NCBI RefSeq assembly: GCF_004359505.1
Contig: NZ_SCWE01000001.1
Span: 372,001 to 436,000, forward strand
Origin: Macrococcus hajekii
GTDB lineage: Bacteria > Bacillota > Bacilli > Staphylococcales > Staphylococcaceae
Length of the DNA stretch: 64,000 nucleotides
Direction of reading: 5' to 3'
Notes under the pieces: model-generated
What the model was told of the DNA's origin: nothing
Databases searched by the model: none
What the model saw: only the letters and a program-made list of their open reading frames with translations
Program-made: the position numbers and the translations under genes
In this document: one piece after another, positions 26,977 to 38,024 of the stretch
How the letters are laid out: the number at the start of each line of letters is the position of its first letter
Numbering within the stretch: the first letter of the stretch is position 1

Positions 26977-28059
26977 ATGACAGAACTGAAGAAGACCCCT
27001 TTGTATGACAAATATATTGAAGATGGTGCTAAAGTAATTGACTTTTCGGGCTGGGCACTGCCTGTTCAATTCTCCAGTATTAAAGAAGAACATATTGCTG
27101 TACGTGAAAATGTCGGTATGTTTGATGTCAGCCACATGGGCGAAATCATTGTAGAAGGTGAAAAAGCACTTGATTACCTTCAATATGTTCTTACAAATGA
27201 TATTTCAAAAGTAACTCAAACAAAAGCTATCTATGCGATGATGACAAATGAACAAGGTGGCGTTGTTGATGACCTTGTTGTTTATCAGCTAGAAGATAAT
27301 AAGTATTTATTAGTTGTCAATGCCGGTAATACAGATGTTGATTTCAAATGGTTAACAGATCATAAAATTGATGGCGTTGAAGTGAAAAATGTTTCTAGTG
27401 AATATGGACAAATTGCGGTTCAAGGACCTAAAGCGAAAGAAATCATGGAAAAATTAGTGGCAGTTGATATCAGTGAACTGAAAATGTTTGGCTTTATTCA
27501 AGATGTTGAACTTTTCGGTAAAACAGTCATTCTTTCACAATCAGGCTATACAGGTGAACATGGCTACGAAATCTACTGCTATGCACAAGATACAGTAGAT
27601 ATCTGGAACGGATTACTTGAACAAGGTGTTGTTCCTTGTGGTTTAGGTGCCCGTGATACATTACGTCTTGAAGCAGCATTACCCCTTCATGGACAAGACA
27701 TCACACCATCTATTTCTCCGATCGAAGCAAAAATGGGCTTCAGCGTTAAGCTGCAAAAAGGTGATTTCATTGGTCGTGATGTAATTGCTAAACAGAAAGA
27801 AGACGGTCCTGAAAGAAAATCAGCTGGACTTGAACTTCAGGAACGTGGTATCGCGCGTACGGATTATGAAGTCTTCAATAAAAATGATGAAAAAATAGGT
27901 TACGTGACAAGTGGTACACAGTCACCATCAACTGGCCGTTCAATCGCTTTAGCTCTTATTGATATAGCTGAGACTGAGATTGACAACGAAGTATTCGTTC
28001 AAGTCAGAAAAAATAAAGTACCTGCTAAAGTCGTGAAAACACCATTCCATAAAAACTAA
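26977..28059 (+). CDS. gcvT: Glycine cleavage system aminomethyltransferase (T protein)
   Basis: Transfers the methylene group from the H-protein-bound aminomethyl to tetrahydrofolate and releases ammonia; 360 residues. Visible features are [14 protein letters not shown] near residue 20, [19 protein letters not shown] and the folate-binding [21 protein letters not shown] lies before the ATG at 26977. First gene of gcvT-gcvPA-gcvPB. The 70-base leader is too short for a glycine riboswitch and none is seen. Confidence 0.96.
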   Translation: MTELKKTPLYDKYIEDGAKVIDFSGWALPVQFSSIKEEHIAVRENVGMFDVSHMGEIIVEGEKALDYLQYVLTNDISKVTQTKAIYAMMTNEQGGVVDDLVVYQLEDNKYLLVVNAGNTDVDFKWLTDHKIDGVEVKNVSSEYGQIAVQGPKAKEIMEKLVAVDISELKMFGFIQDVELFGKTVILSQSGYTGEHGYEIYCYAQDTVDIWNGLLEQGVVPCGLGARDTLRLEAALPLHGQDITPSISPIEAKMGFSVKLQKGDFIGRDVIAKQKEDGPERKSAGLELQERGIARTDYEVFNKNDEKIGYVTSGTQSPSTGRSIALALIDIAETEIDNEVFVQVRKNKVPAKVVKTPFHKN

Positions 28060-28070
28060 GGAGAGAGATT

Positions 28071-29414
28071 ATGAGCCATCGCTATATTCCATTAACTGAA
28101 ACTGATAAGCAGGAAATGTTAGAAACAATCGGGATTCAGTCAGTCGACGAATTATTTGCTGATATTCCTGAAAAAGTTCGTTTTGACGGACCTCTTAACA
28201 TTAAAGAAAGAAAATCAGAAACTGGGTTATTAAGAGAATTATCTGCACTTGCAAATAAAAACGTAACAAGTGAAACACATGCATCATTTTTAGGTGCGGG
28301 TGTATACGATCACTATATGCCGATTGTAGTGGATCATGTTATTTCACGTTCAGAGTTCTATACAGCATACACACCATATCAGCCGGAAATTTCTCAGGGT
28401 GAATTACAAGCTATCTTTGAATTCCAGACGATGATTTCAGAATTAACAGGTATGGATGTTGCGAACTCATCTATGTATGATGGAGGAACTTCATTCGCTG
28501 AAGCGGCGATGCTTTCTTGTGGCCATACACGTAAAAAGAAAATCGTTGTATCAAAAGCTGTAAATGATGAATCTCGTGCTGTATTACGTACGTATGCGAA
28601 AGGTCAGAACCTTGAAGTCGTTGAAATTGATGTCAAAGATACAGTGACTGATTTAGATGCGCTTAAAGCAGCTGTTGACGCGGATACTGCTTGTGTAATG
28701 GTACAATATCCGAACTTCTTCGGCAGTATTGAAGATCTTGAAGCGATCAAATCATTTACTGAAGGCACAAAAGCATTATTCGTTGTTTCAAGTAACCCGC
28801 TTGCATTAGGATTATTAACACCTCCAGGTGAATTCGGTGCTGATATCGTAGTAGGTGATGCACAAGTATTTGGTATTCCTGCGCAGCTCGGCGGACCACA
28901 CTGTGGTTACTTCGCAACAACAAAAGCATTAACGCGTAAAATGCCTGGTCGTCTTGTAGGTCAAACGCATGATGATGAAGGACAACGCGGATTTGTATTA
29001 ACATTACAAGCACGTGAACAACATATTCGCCGCGATAAAGCGACTTCAAATATTTGTTCAAACCAGGCGCTTAATGCTCTTGCTGCATCAGTAGCGATGA
29101 GTGCATTAGGTAAAAACGGTGTCGTTGAAATGGCTGAACAGAATTTATACAAAGCAAATTACATGAAAGATAAAATGATTGAAGCTGGATTTACGATATT
29201 ACCAGGTACATCATTCAATGAATTTGTTGTTAAATTCAATAAACCTGTTCCTGAGATTAATGAGCAGCTTCTTGAAGAAGGATTTATCGGTGGATATGAT
29301 TTAGGCCGTATCGAAGATAAATATGAAGGACATATGCTGATTGCGGTTACTGAGCTTCGGACTAAAGAAGAAATCGATACATTCATTGAGAAAGTAGGTG
29401 CCTATAATGCTTAA
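28071..29414 (+). CDS. gcvPA: Glycine dehydrogenase (decarboxylating) subunit 1
   Basis: N-terminal half of the split P protein, 447 residues, which decarboxylates glycine with PLP and loads the aminomethyl group on the lipoylated H protein. It starts [19 protein letters not shown] and holds the fold-type I aminotransferase core without the PLP lysine, which is in GcvPB. Stop and the gcvPB start overlap. RBS GGAGAGAG. Confidence 0.96.
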   Translation: MSHRYIPLTETDKQEMLETIGIQSVDELFADIPEKVRFDGPLNIKERKSETGLLRELSALANKNVTSETHASFLGAGVYDHYMPIVVDHVISRSEFYTAYTPYQPEISQGELQAIFEFQTMISELTGMDVANSSMYDGGTSFAEAAMLSCGHTRKKKIVVSKAVNDESRAVLRTYAKGQNLEVVEIDVKDTVTDLDALKAAVDADTACVMVQYPNFFGSIEDLEAIKSFTEGTKALFVVSSNPLALGLLTPPGEFGADIVVGDAQVFGIPAQLGGPHCGYFATTKALTRKMPGRLVGQTHDDEGQRGFVLTLQAREQHIRRDKATSNICSNQALNALAASVAMSALGKNGVVEMAEQNLYKANYMKDKMIEAGFTILPGTSFNEFVVKFNKPVPEINEQLLEEGFIGGYDLGRIEDKYEGHMLIAVTELRTKEEIDTFIEKVGAYNA

Positions 29415-30876
29415 AGGAGCAACTCCGTTAATTTTCGAACGTTCTAAAGAAAATCGTTTCGCATATTCATTACCACCACTTGAAGTAGAAGGCAAAAAAG
29501 TTGAGGATATTCTGGATAGCAAATTTATCCGTAAAGAAAAAGCGATGTTACCTGAAATTGCTGAACTTGACTTAATGCGTCATTACACTGAACTTTCAAA
29601 TAAAAACCACGGTGTAGATACAGGTTTTTATCCATTAGGTTCTTGTACGATGAAATACAATCCGAAAATCAATGAGCGTGTAGCTCGTATGGCAGGATTT
29701 GCTCAGGCACATCCACTGCAGGATGATAAAACGATTCAAGGTTCTCTTGAAGTCATTTATGATCTGCAGGAACATTTAAAAGAAATCACAGGCATGGATG
29801 AAGTAACTCTTCAACCAGCAGCCGGTGCACATGGTGAATGGACAGCACTGATGATGATCAGAGCTTACCATGAAGCTAGAGGTGACCATGAACGTACGAA
29901 AGTAATCGTTCCTGACTCAGCACATGGTACAAATCCAGCTTCTGCTACTGTTGCAGGTTTTGAGACAGTAACAGTTAAATCAAATGATCAAGGATTAGTT
30001 GATATTGAAGACTTAAAACGTGTAGTGGGTCCAGATACAGCTGCTATTATGCTGACCAACCCGAACACATTAGGATTATTTGAAGAAGATATCCTTGAAA
30101 TTCGTGAAATCGTTCACGCAGCAGGCGGTAAATTATACTATGATGGTGCTAACTTGAATGCCATCATGAGTAAAGTACGTCCTGGCGATATGGGCTTCGA
30201 TGCAGTTCACTTGAACTTGCATAAAACATTTACAGGTCCACACGGTGGTGGCGGCCCTGGTTCTGGTCCAGTAGGCGTAAAGAGTGATCTGATTCCTTAC
30301 TTACCAAAACCGCATATCGTTAAAGAAAATGATACATTCAAATTAGATTACGAGCGTCCTGAATCTATTGGACGTGTAAAACCTTTCTACGGTAACTTCG
30401 GTATCTACTTACGTGCTTATACGTATATCCGTACAATGGGACCAGATGGTCTTAAAGAAGTATCTGAGACTGCAGTATTAAATGCAAACTATATGATGAG
30501 ACGTCTTCAACCTTATTTCGAATTACCATATGACAGACATTGTAAACATGAGTTTGTAATCAGTGGTGTCAGACAGAAGAAACTCGGCGTTCGTACACTC
30601 GATATGGCGAAACGACTGCTTGACTTCAACTTCCATCCACCAACAATCTACTTCCCATTAAATGTAGAGGAATGTATGATGATTGAACCGACTGAAACAG
30701 AATCTAAAGAAACATTGGATAGTTTCTGTGACACGATGATTCAAATCGCTAAAGAAGTAGAAGAAAATCCAGATATCGTTCTGGAAGCACCACATCACAC
30801 TGTGATCGGTCGCCTTGATGAAACGACGGCAGCACGTAAACCTGTTCTTCGTTTTGAGGGTACCATCGAGAAATAG
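29407..30876 (+). CDS. gcvPB: Glycine dehydrogenase (decarboxylating) subunit 2
   Basis: Catalytic half of the split P protein, 489 residues. The PLP lysine is in [32 protein letters not shown] and [12 protein letters not shown] are further signatures. The ATG at 29407 ([17 protein letters not shown]) gives an N-terminus like staphylococcal GcvPB; a GTG at 29398 is less likely. The gene is followed by a strong terminator. Lipoate attachment on the H protein depends on LipM encoded just downstream. Confidence 0.96.
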   Translation: MLKGATPLIFERSKENRFAYSLPPLEVEGKKVEDILDSKFIRKEKAMLPEIAELDLMRHYTELSNKNHGVDTGFYPLGSCTMKYNPKINERVARMAGFAQAHPLQDDKTIQGSLEVIYDLQEHLKEITGMDEVTLQPAAGAHGEWTALMMIRAYHEARGDHERTKVIVPDSAHGTNPASATVAGFETVTVKSNDQGLVDIEDLKRVVGPDTAAIMLTNPNTLGLFEEDILEIREIVHAAGGKLYYDGANLNAIMSKVRPGDMGFDAVHLNLHKTFTGPHGGGGPGSGPVGVKSDLIPYLPKPHIVKENDTFKLDYERPESIGRVKPFYGNFGIYLRAYTYIRTMGPDGLKEVSETAVLNANYMMRRLQPYFELPYDRHCKHEFVISGVRQKKLGVRTLDMAKRLLDFNFHPPTIYFPLNVEECMMIEPTETESKETLDSFCDTMIQIAKEVEENPDIVLEAPHHTVIGRLDETTAARKPVLRFEGTIEK

Positions 30877-30877
30877 C

Positions 30878-30915
30878 AAAAAAACTTCAATCCCTCAGGG
30901 GATTGAAGTTTTTTA
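30878..30915. terminator. Bidirectional terminator after gcvPB
   Basis: AACTTCAATCCC, loop TCAG, GGGATTGAAGTT with A and T tracts: a perfect 12-bp stem used by both convergent genes. Confidence 0.9.
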
Positions 30916-31296
30916 GTTTTTAGACTTAATACGGCCTTTCCATTCTTTGTAGCCGCCTTTAAGCATAAATAGATGATCATAGCCTTTTTTCTTCATCATT
31001 CTAGCGGCACGATAACTTGACACGCCGTTCTTATCGATAAAATAAATGGGCTGATCTTTACGTAATCCGAGCATACGTGTTCTGAAAATGCTCATTGGAA
31101 TATTTCTTGCACCTATGACGTGACCATATTCATAGTCCGCTTTTTCACGTAAATCGATTACTTGTGCACGACGCATGCCTGCCTGAAAGTCATCTTGACT
31201 TAGCTCAGTAACAGATTTACGATTGATAGAGTAATTGATTGCAATGTAAATAATAAGCGCAAGAAGGATGATTCCAAGAATAATCCATATTTCCAT
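30913..31296 (-). CDS. Membrane-anchored rhodanese-like protein lacking the catalytic Cys
   Basis: Protein of 127 residues: N-terminal membrane helix (about 4-22), then one rhodanese domain (VIDLREKADYEYGHVIGARNIP to the C-terminal GGYKEWKG). The active loop reads FIDKNGVSSYRAA, so the usual catalytic Cys of CxxGxRS is Asp. Sulfurtransferase activity is therefore unlikely and a binding or phosphatase-like role is possible. The neighbour of lipM and gcvPB is the YqhL position in B. subtilis. Confidence 0.85.
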   Translation of the reverse strand: MEIWIILGIILLALIIYIAINYSINRKSVTELSQDDFQAGMRRAQVIDLREKADYEYGHVIGARNIPMSIFRTRMLGLRKDQPIYFIDKNGVSSYRAARMMKKKGYDHLFMLKGGYKEWKGRIKSKN

Positions 31297-31390
31297 TCTG
31301 TTTCCTCCTCAAGTAGCATATTATTATTATAAAGATTAAACCTGCTTATTTCAAAGTTAATTTACTCTATTTACAATAAGGATGGGACTT

Positions 31391-32221
31391 ATGACAGAAG
31401 AATGGTTATTTATTAATACGAAAAGACAAAATCCCTATTTTAATATGGCGCTGGATGAAGCGCTTCTGAACTGGGTATCTGAAGGCAAGATGAAACCGGT
31501 GATCCGTTTCTATGGCTGGAACCCCAAAACATTATCAATTGGTTATTTTCAGAAACTTGAGAAGGAAATTGATATTGAAAAGGTAAAGGACAAAGAGATA
31601 GGCCTGGTCAGAAGAACGACAGGCGGGAGAGGGGTGCTGCATGATAAGGAGCTCACCTATTCGGTAGTTGTACCTGAATCACATCCGGATATGCCTAATA
31701 CAGTGACCGAAGCTTATCGAGTGATATCGGGCGGTCTGCTTGAAGGTTTCAGACAACTGGGCTTTGATGCGGAATTCGCGATTCCGAGAACTGAGGAACA
31801 GCGTGCAAAACTAAAAGATCCTAGAAGCTCTGTCTGTTTCGATGCGCCAAGCTGGTATGAGCTAGTGGTTGAAGGTAGAAAAGTAGCCGGCAGTGCACAG
31901 ACCAGACAGAAAGGCGTTATCCTGCAGCATGGTTCAATACTGCAGGATGTTGATGTCGATGAACTATTTGATCTATTCATCTATAAGAATCCGAGAATGA
32001 GAGAGAAAATGCAGGCTGCTTTTAGTGATAAGGCAGTTGCTATCAATGATTTATCTGATCGTCATGTCACGATTGAAGAAATGGAAGTCGCTTTTTATCA
32101 AGGTTTTGAAAAAGCATTAGGCATCAGACTAGTCCCTTATGAACTGTCAAATGAGCAGTTACAGGAAGTATACGCTATCGCTGATAAATATATGAGTGAC
32201 GAGTGGACTTATAGAAGGTAA
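31391..32221 (+). CDS. lipM: Octanoyltransferase LipM
   Basis: Moves octanoyl from acyl carrier protein to the glycine cleavage H protein in lipoate assembly; 276 residues, biotin/lipoate protein ligase fold. [20 protein letters not shown] carries the acyl-binding Arg/Gly loop, [13 protein letters not shown] the catalytic Cys, and [11 protein letters not shown] the conserved Lys. The ATG at 31391 is preceded by AAGGATGGG; an earlier ATG at 31382 lies on that RBS. Divergent from the rhodanese gene. Confidence 0.94.
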   Translation: MTEEWLFINTKRQNPYFNMALDEALLNWVSEGKMKPVIRFYGWNPKTLSIGYFQKLEKEIDIEKVKDKEIGLVRRTTGGRGVLHDKELTYSVVVPESHPDMPNTVTEAYRVISGGLLEGFRQLGFDAEFAIPRTEEQRAKLKDPRSSVCFDAPSWYELVVEGRKVAGSAQTRQKGVILQHGSILQDVDVDELFDLFIYKNPRMREKMQAAFSDKAVAINDLSDRHVTIEEMEVAFYQGFEKALGIRLVPYELSNEQLQEVYAIADKYMSDEWTYRR

Positions 32222-32270
32222 GCTGTGCTATGATAAATATAGAATGAATTTTCAGATATGGAGGGCAATT

Positions 32271-33323
32271 ATGAAATTTGAAAAACTGAATCAGCTTCTG
32301 TCAGATAAAAATCTGGATGCTGTTGTCATCTTATCTCCTTATAATAGACGTTATCTGTCACTGTTTACAGGTTCAAGTGGTGCACTTGTTATCGCCGGAA
32401 ATCAGCGTTATCTTATCACCGATTTTCGCTATATCAGTCAGGCCACATCCCAGGCTGCAGATTTTGAAATCGTCAAACAGCAGGGGGGATTACTGGATAA
32501 TGTTAAACAGCTGATTGCAGATAAAGGCTTTAAAACAGTTGGTTTTGAAGGCGATTTAATCACTTTCCAGCAATATCAGACACTCAGTGACACAGTTCAG
32601 CTGATTGATATCGCGGGTGAAATCGAAAAGTTTCGCATGATTAAGGAGCCTTTTGAAATCGAAGTTATACAAAAGGCAGCGGATATCGCAGATGAAGCCT
32701 ATGCTTACATACAGAAAATAATTAAAGCAGGTATTACTGAGCTTGAGGTGAGTCATGAACTTGAAATGTTTATGAGAAAACAAGGTGCGACGGGCTCATC
32801 ATTCGATACAATCGTCGCTTCAGGGTATAGAGGCGCACTGCCACACGGTGTTGCATCTAATAAAGTAATTGAACAAGGCGATATGATTACACTTGATTAT
32901 GGTGCTCTATATGAAGGTTATATTTCGGATATCACACGGACGCTTGCAGTTGGCGAACCGGTGGCTGAGATGAGGAAGATTTATGATATTGTACTGGATG
33001 CTCAGGTGACTGCACTTGAACAGATTAAACCGGGAATGACAGGTAAAGCAGCGGATGCCATATCCCGTGATATTATCAAGGCCGCTGGATATGGTGAACA
33101 GTTCGGTCATTCTTTAGGGCATGGAATTGGTCTGGAGGTGCATGAAGGACCTGGTTTGTCCATGGTATCGGATATCCCACTTGAGCCAGGCATGTGTGTC
33201 ACACTTGAGCCAGGTATCTATGTGGAAGATTTAGGTGGTGTCCGTATCGAAGATGATGTCATCGTGACGGAAAATGGGTTAAAGCGCTTTACACATTCTA
33301 CAAAAGACCTTATTATTTTATAG
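32271..33323 (+). CDS. Xaa-Pro aminopeptidase-type M24 metallopeptidase
   Basis: Cytosolic M24 peptidase of 350 residues. The creatinase-type N-terminal domain (1-120) is followed by the pita-bread domain with metal ligands in MITLDYGALYEGYISDITRT (two Asp), FGHSLGHGIGLEVHEGP (His) and VTLEPGIY and GVRIEDDVIV (two Glu). The family removes N-terminal residues before proline. GGAGGG precedes the ATG at 32271. efp follows 24 bases later, the usual Bacillales pairing. Confidence 0.93.
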   Translation: MKFEKLNQLLSDKNLDAVVILSPYNRRYLSLFTGSSGALVIAGNQRYLITDFRYISQATSQAADFEIVKQQGGLLDNVKQLIADKGFKTVGFEGDLITFQQYQTLSDTVQLIDIAGEIEKFRMIKEPFEIEVIQKAADIADEAYAYIQKIIKAGITELEVSHELEMFMRKQGATGSSFDTIVASGYRGALPHGVASNKVIEQGDMITLDYGALYEGYISDITRTLAVGEPVAEMRKIYDIVLDAQVTALEQIKPGMTGKAADAISRDIIKAAGYGEQFGHSLGHGIGLEVHEGPGLSMVSDIPLEPGMCVTLEPGIYVEDLGGVRIEDDVIVTENGLKRFTHSTKDLIIL

Positions 33324-33347
33324 AAAGTATATTTAGGAGGATAACGT

Positions 33348-33905
33348 ATGATTTCAGTTAATGATTTTAAAACAGGTTTAACTATTGAAGTGGATAATGG
33401 TATTTGGCGTGTGCTTGAATTTCAGCATGTTAAGCCAGGTAAAGGGGCGGCATTCGTTCGCTCTAAACTGAGAAACTTGCGTACAGGTGCTATTCAGGAG
33501 AAGACATTCCGTGCAGGCGAAAAAGTAGGTAAAGCACAGATTGATAACCGTAGAATGCAGTATCTGTATGCAAGTGGAGATTCTCATGTCTTTATGGATA
33601 CAGAAACATATGATCAGACTGAATTACCAGAAGCAAATCTTGAACATGAACTGAAATTCTTAAAAGAGAATATGGAAGTTCATATTCAGAGTTACGAAGG
33701 TGAAACACTCGGAGTAGAATTACCGAATACAGTGACGCTTGAAGTAACGGAAACTGAACCAGGTATTAAAGGCGATACTGCTCAGGGTGCAACAAAAGCA
33801 GCGACAGTAGAAACAGGCTATACACTTAATGTGCCTTTATTCGTCAACCAAGGTGATAAATTAATCATTAATACAACAGATGGTTCTTACGTTTCTCGCG
33901 GTTAA
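33348..33905 (+). CDS. efp: Translation elongation factor P
   Basis: EF-P of 185 residues rescues ribosomes stalled at polyproline. Three beta-barrel domains: N-terminal KOW-like (to about 65), OB domains II and III. The tip loop reads [14 protein letters not shown] with the residue of modification Lys32 in the PGKG turn. B. subtilis modifies the same Lys with 5-aminopentanol; the chemistry here is inferred. Downstream of the M24 peptidase gene, before a strong terminator. Confidence 0.97.
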   Translation: MISVNDFKTGLTIEVDNGIWRVLEFQHVKPGKGAAFVRSKLRNLRTGAIQEKTFRAGEKVGKAQIDNRRMQYLYASGDSHVFMDTETYDQTELPEANLEHELKFLKENMEVHIQSYEGETLGVELPNTVTLEVTETEPGIKGDTAQGATKAATVETGYTLNVPLFVNQGDKLIINTTDGSYVSRG

Positions 33906-33914
33906 TTCATCTAC

Positions 33915-33944
33915 AACCTTCCTGAATCTCAGGAAGGTTTTTTA
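33915..33944 (+). terminator. efp terminator
   Basis: AACCTTCCTGA, loop ATC, TCAGGAAGGTT then TTTTA. Confidence 0.9.
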
Positions 33945-34020
33945 TTTTCTCTTGAATTGGTCTGACCACTCAAGTAAAATGAGGGTTAGTAAATGAATTT
34001 GATTGTTAAAGGAGAACCTT

Positions 34021-34461
34021 ATGAATCTTGAGCAAATTAAAGAACTGATAAAAGTACTGGAAGACTCGTCATTGACAACAATAGAAATTGAAGATAATGA
34101 ACAGAAAGTCAAACTCTTTAAAGAAACAAAAGTAGTTGAACAAGCTGCACCTGCTACACAGGTGATTCCTGTACAGCAGCATCAGGAAGCAGTAAGCAAG
34201 ACTGAATCCACTGAGGATACAGCATCAGCGAAAACAATCAATGCGCCGATGGTCGGCACCTTCTACAAATCACCTTCTCCGGACAAAGATCCGTATGTTA
34301 AGGTCGGTGATCAGGTCTCAGCAGATTCGGTTGTCTGCATTCTGGAGGCGATGAAGCTCTTCAATGAGATTCAAGCTGAAGTGGCCGGCGAGATTACGGA
34401 AATACTGGTTGAAGATGGGCAGATGGTGGAATACGGTCAACCACTCTTCAAGGTGAAATAA
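34021..34461 (+). CDS. accB: Acetyl-CoA carboxylase biotin carboxyl carrier protein
   Basis: BCCP of 146 residues, the biotin carrier of acetyl-CoA carboxylase in fatty acid synthesis. N-terminal domain, Ala/Pro/Gln linker (about 40-72), then the biotinyl domain with Lys112 in EAMKLF. AAAGGAG precedes the ATG at 34021, which is preferred over an upstream in-frame start. Its TAA overlaps the accC ATG by one base. Confidence 0.97.
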   Translation: MNLEQIKELIKVLEDSSLTTIEIEDNEQKVKLFKETKVVEQAAPATQVIPVQQHQEAVSKTESTEDTASAKTINAPMVGTFYKSPSPDKDPYVKVGDQVSADSVVCILEAMKLFNEIQAEVAGEITEILVEDGQMVEYGQPLFKVK

Positions 34462-35810
34462 TGAAAAAAGTACTTATTGCGAACCGTGGTGAGATTGCGG
34501 TCAGAATTATTCGTGCACTTAAAGAGCTCGGCATACAATCGGTAGCCATTTATTCTGAAGCTGATCGTGAAGCCCTTCATGCTCAGCTGGCGGATGAAGC
34601 ATATTGCGTCGGACCTAAATATTCAAAGGATTCTTATTTGAATATCCCTAATATCCTGTCCATCGCCAGTTCAACGGGTTGTGACGGTATTCATCCTGGT
34701 TACGGCTTTCTGGCAGAAAATGCAGACTTTGCCGAAATGTGTGAAGCATGTAATATTAAGTTTATAGGTCCCGGACATGCTGCCATCAACAAAATGGGAA
34801 TAAAAGATGTCGCCAAAAAAGAAATGATTAAAGCCGATGTACCCGTAGTTCCAGGCAGTGATGGTCTTGTGAGCTCGATTGAAGCAGCGAAAGTTGAAGC
34901 GGCGAGAATCGGTTATCCTGTTATTATCAAAGCGACAGCAGGTGGCGGTGGTAAAGGGATTCGTGTGGCGCGCGATGATAAAGAGCTGGAGACAGGTTTC
35001 AGAATGACTGAACAGGAAGCGGAAGTCTCTTTTGGTAATAAAGGCCTTTATATCGAAAAGTTTATTGAGAATTTCAGGCACATTGAGATTCAAGTACTTG
35101 CAGATAGTGAGGGACATACGATTCATCTAGGTGAACGTGATTGTACAATCCAGCGTCGCATGCAGAAACTGGTTGAGGAATCCCCGAGTCCTGTCCTGTC
35201 AGAAGAAACACGAATGGAGATGGGTGCAGCAGCGGTCAGAGCTGCAGAAGTGGTCGGATATGAAAGTGCCGGCACAGTTGAGTTTATCTATGATCTGGAT
35301 AGTGATCAGTTTTACTTTATGGAGATGAACACACGTATTCAGGTTGAACATCCTGTGACGGAGATGGTAACAGGATGTGACCTTGTAAAGTGGCAGATCA
35401 GAATTGCTGCTGGTGAACGTCTTACGCTTAAGCAGTCAGACATTGAATTTAAAGGTCATGCAATTGAGCTGAGAATCAATGCTGAAAATCCATTGAAGAA
35501 TTTTATGCCGTCAGCGGGGATGATCGAACAATATCTTGTTCCAGGTGGATATGGCGTTCGTGTTGATTCTGCCTGCTACAATGGCTATACAATTCCGCCT
35601 TATTATGATTCAATGGTTGCTAAATTGATCGTCCACCAGCCGACACGTGAGGAAGCCATTCAATGTGCTTTACGTGCACTGGATGAGTTTATTATCTTAG
35701 GCATTCATACGACAATTCCATTCCATCAAGCTCTGCTGAAACATCCTGTTTTCCGCAGTGAACATTACAGTACAGAATTCCTGACTGAGAATAAACTGGA
35801 TATACAATAA
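34461..35810 (+). CDS. accC: Biotin carboxylase subunit of acetyl-CoA carboxylase
   Basis: Carboxylates biotin on AccB with ATP and bicarbonate; 449 residues, ATP-grasp fold. [16 protein letters not shown] opens the protein, [15 protein letters not shown] is the glycine-rich ATP lid, and [19 protein letters not shown] holds active-site residues. One-base overlap with accB indicates coupled translation at matched amounts. Ends before a long hairpin. Confidence 0.97.
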   Translation: MKKVLIANRGEIAVRIIRALKELGIQSVAIYSEADREALHAQLADEAYCVGPKYSKDSYLNIPNILSIASSTGCDGIHPGYGFLAENADFAEMCEACNIKFIGPGHAAINKMGIKDVAKKEMIKADVPVVPGSDGLVSSIEAAKVEAARIGYPVIIKATAGGGGKGIRVARDDKELETGFRMTEQEAEVSFGNKGLYIEKFIENFRHIEIQVLADSEGHTIHLGERDCTIQRRMQKLVEESPSPVLSEETRMEMGAAAVRAAEVVGYESAGTVEFIYDLDSDQFYFMEMNTRIQVEHPVTEMVTGCDLVKWQIRIAAGERLTLKQSDIEFKGHAIELRINAENPLKNFMPSAGMIEQYLVPGGYGVRVDSACYNGYTIPPYYDSMVAKLIVHQPTREEAIQCALRALDEFIILGIHTTIPFHQALLKHPVFRSEHYSTEFLTENKLDIQ

Positions 35811-35813
35811 GGT

Positions 35814-35853
35814 AAAGAAAGAAGTCCTCAGCTATTGAGACTTCTTTCTTTGT
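35814..35853 (+). terminator. accBC terminator
   Basis: AAAGAAAGAAGTC, 12-base loop, GACTTCTTTCTTT; perfect 13-bp stem, T-rich 3' side. Confidence 0.75.
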
Positions 35854-35920
35854 ATTTTAAGTTAAAATAACTATAAAATAATGGTATGATAAACTTATTA
35901 TATGATAGGAGGCATTAGCT

Positions 35921-36253
35921 ATGTCTAAACAGAATTTGGGAACAGTTGAAATTGCGCCTAATGTCATTGAAGTGATTACTAATATTGCGATTGGTGAAAT
36001 AAAAGGTGTGTCTTTAGCACAGAAAAATAAATCGCTGGATAAACTAGGTGTTAAAAATGCCAAAGGTGTAAATGTTGAGGTAAAAGAGAGCGATATTTAT
36101 ATTGATGCATACTGCATCTTTGATTACGGTACTAAAATCTCAAGTACTGCTAAACAAGTCCAGCAGAACATTAAAAATGCGCTGACTAATATGACGGCGC
36201 TCACACCAAAAGAAGTGAATATCCACATTATCAATATTAAATTTAATGACTAA
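35921..36253 (+). CDS. Asp23/Gls24 family envelope stress response protein
   Basis: Protein of 110 residues with the Asp23/Gls24 fold: LGTVEIAPNVIEVITNIAIGEIKGV, then GVNVEVKESDIYIDAYCIFDYGTKIS and TPKEVNIHI. The accC-neighbour position corresponds to B. subtilis yqhY, a gene whose loss perturbs acetyl-CoA carboxylase activity. Family members localise at the membrane. TAGGAGG upstream. Followed by a GAGGATGC hairpin and nusB. Confidence 0.88.
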   Translation: MSKQNLGTVEIAPNVIEVITNIAIGEIKGVSLAQKNKSLDKLGVKNAKGVNVEVKESDIYIDAYCIFDYGTKISSTAKQVQQNIKNALTNMTALTPKEVNIHIINIKFND

Positions 36254-36280
36254 GAGGATGCTTGCATCCTCTCAATTTTT
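36254..36280 (+). terminator. Hairpin between the Asp23-family gene and nusB
   Basis: GAGGATGC, loop TT, GCATCCTC followed by AATTTTT; probably a partial terminator. Confidence 0.6.
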
Positions 36281-36294
36281 GAAGGAGAACAATT

Positions 36295-36687
36295 ATGAGT
36301 CGTAAAGAATCTAGAGAACATGCATTAAAAGTACTATTTCAGATGGAAACAAAGGAACCAATTGAAGCAGCAGAAGCTAAACGTTTTGTGCTAGAGGTCA
36401 ATGAACAGGACGTTTTCATGGATGAACTAGTATCAGGTGTTAAAAATAATCAGGATGCAATCGATGAACAGATCAGACCCCATCTGAAACAATGGACATT
36501 GGAACGATTGTCAAAGATAGACCGAATTTTACTGCGTATTGCTGTATATGAGCTCATCTATACGGACATCCCGGAGAAAGTAGCAGTGAACGAAGCGGTC
36601 AATCTATCTAAAGAATATGGTGATGATAACAGCTATAAGTTTATTAACGGAGTACTGAGCGAAGTCATCAAACAAAAAGAACAATGA
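36295..36687 (+). CDS. nusB: Transcription antitermination factor NusB
   Basis: RNA-binding antiterminator for rRNA operons, 130 residues, all helical. N-terminal SRKESREHALKVLFQME and C-terminal DIPEKVAVNEAVNLSKEYGDDNSYKFINGVL are the family signatures. AAGGAG precedes the ATG. It overlaps xseA by four bases, starting a nusB-xseA-xseB-ispA operon. Confidence 0.96.
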   Translation: MSRKESREHALKVLFQMETKEPIEAAEAKRFVLEVNEQDVFMDELVSGVKNNQDAIDEQIRPHLKQWTLERLSKIDRILLRIAVYELIYTDIPEKVAVNEAVNLSKEYGDDNSYKFINGVLSEVIKQKEQ

Positions 36688-38024
36688 CACAATACTTATC
36701 AATCGGTGCATTGACCAAGTATATTAAGGCTAAATTCGATAGAGACCCATATCTGGAGAAAGTCTATATTAAGGGCGAACTTTCAAACGTTAAACATCAT
36801 TCAAGCGGTCACATTTATTTTGGTCTTAAGGACGGAAACGCCATGATGAACGCCATGATGTTTAAACGCGATGCGCTGAAACTGAATTTTACGCCAAAAG
36901 AAGGAGACGGCGTTCTGATATCCGGGCGGGTTTCTGTCTATGAAATTAGAGGCAGCTACCAGCTCTATGCAGATACGATGTCGCTTGACGGGATAGGGCA
37001 GCTCTATGAGAAGTATGAAGCGCTGAAAAAAGAGCTGCAGCAGAAAGGCTTCTTTTCTGACGATAATAAGAAGCCGCTTCCGCGTTATCCGGCAGCTATC
37101 GCTGTTCTTACCGCTTCAACAGGCGCGGCAGTCCGCGATATCGAGACGACTTTGAAAAGACGCTATCCACTTGCAGAAGTACATTATATTTCGACTCTTG
37201 TACAAGGTAACGGTGCTGCAGCTGACATTGTCAAGAATATTCGTCATGCTGATACGCTAGAAGTAGACGTCATCATAGTCGGACGCGGTGGCGGCTCAAT
37301 TGAAGATTTATGGGCCTTCAATGAAAAAGAAGTCGTTGAAGCCATTTATCATGCCAAGACACCTATTATCTCAGCAGTCGGGCATGAAACAGACACGACG
37401 CTCAGCGACTATGCAGCAGATATGCGGGCACCGACACCTACAGGCGCAGCTGTTATGGCTACACCTGATCAGTTCGATTTACTGCAGCAGCTGAAGTCGA
37501 CTGATCTCTATCTGAATCAGCAGCTGACTCAGAAAGTTAAATATCAGAATGAGCGGTTGACCCGTTTCATGAACCATCCGGTCTTCAGAAATCCTCAAGT
37601 GCTGATTGCACAGCAGCAGCAAAGAAAAGATGAAATAGAACAGAAACTCAGTTATTTACTGCAGCATAACTTCAATATTCATACTCAGCGCTATATCAGA
37701 TTACAATCAAAATTATCATCTGACCGCTTGAAGCACAGCATTCATCTCCATCAGTCACAAGTTCGTGAGATGCATAACCGTGTTGAGCAGCGACTGCTGA
37801 ATAATCTTGCGGCTAAAAAGCATAACTTAACGATGCAGTCCCGATTATTAACCAGTCTGAATCCTACTAATGTGCTAGGTAGAGGATATAGTATTGTACG
37901 CGATGATAATGGCATTGTCAGCAGCATCAAAAGGCTGAAGGAAAACCAGCCATTACACATTCAACTGGCAGATGGAGAAGTTGAAGCGACTATAAACAGG
38001 GTAAAGGAGCATTCTTATGACTAA
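36684..38024 (+). CDS. xseA: Exodeoxyribonuclease VII large subunit
   Basis: Catalytic subunit of exonuclease VII, 446 residues, degrading single-stranded DNA. An N-terminal OB-fold (VYIKGELSNVKHHSSGHIYFGLKD) precedes the nuclease core with IIVGRGGGSIEDLWAFNEKEV and ISAVGHETDTTLSDYAADMRAPTPTGAA, then long coiled-coil helices and a C-terminal segment (LGRGYSIVRD). Overlaps nusB and xseB. Confidence 0.96.
   Translation: MTQYLSIGALTKYIKAKFDRDPYLEKVYIKGELSNVKHHSSGHIYFGLKDGNAMMNAMMFKRDALKLNFTPKEGDGVLISGRVSVYEIRGSYQLYADTMSLDGIGQLYEKYEALKKELQQKGFFSDDNKKPLPRYPAAIAVLTASTGAAVRDIETTLKRRYPLAEVHYISTLVQGNGAAADIVKNIRHADTLEVDVIIVGRGGGSIEDLWAFNEKEVVEAIYHAKTPIISAVGHETDTTLSDYAADMRAPTPTGAAVMATPDQFDLLQQLKSTDLYLNQQLTQKVKYQNERLTRFMNHPVFRNPQVLIAQQQQRKDEIEQKLSYLLQHNFNIHTQRYIRLQSKLSSDRLKHSIHLHQSQVREMHNRVEQRLLNNLAAKKHNLTMQSRLLTSLNPTNVLGRGYSIVRDDNGIVSSIKRLKENQPLHIQLADGEVEATINRVKEHSYD

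Noticed and set aside
34671-35126. 151-codon minus-strand frame inside accC
   Set aside because: Antisense shadow of a conserved gene, no RBS.
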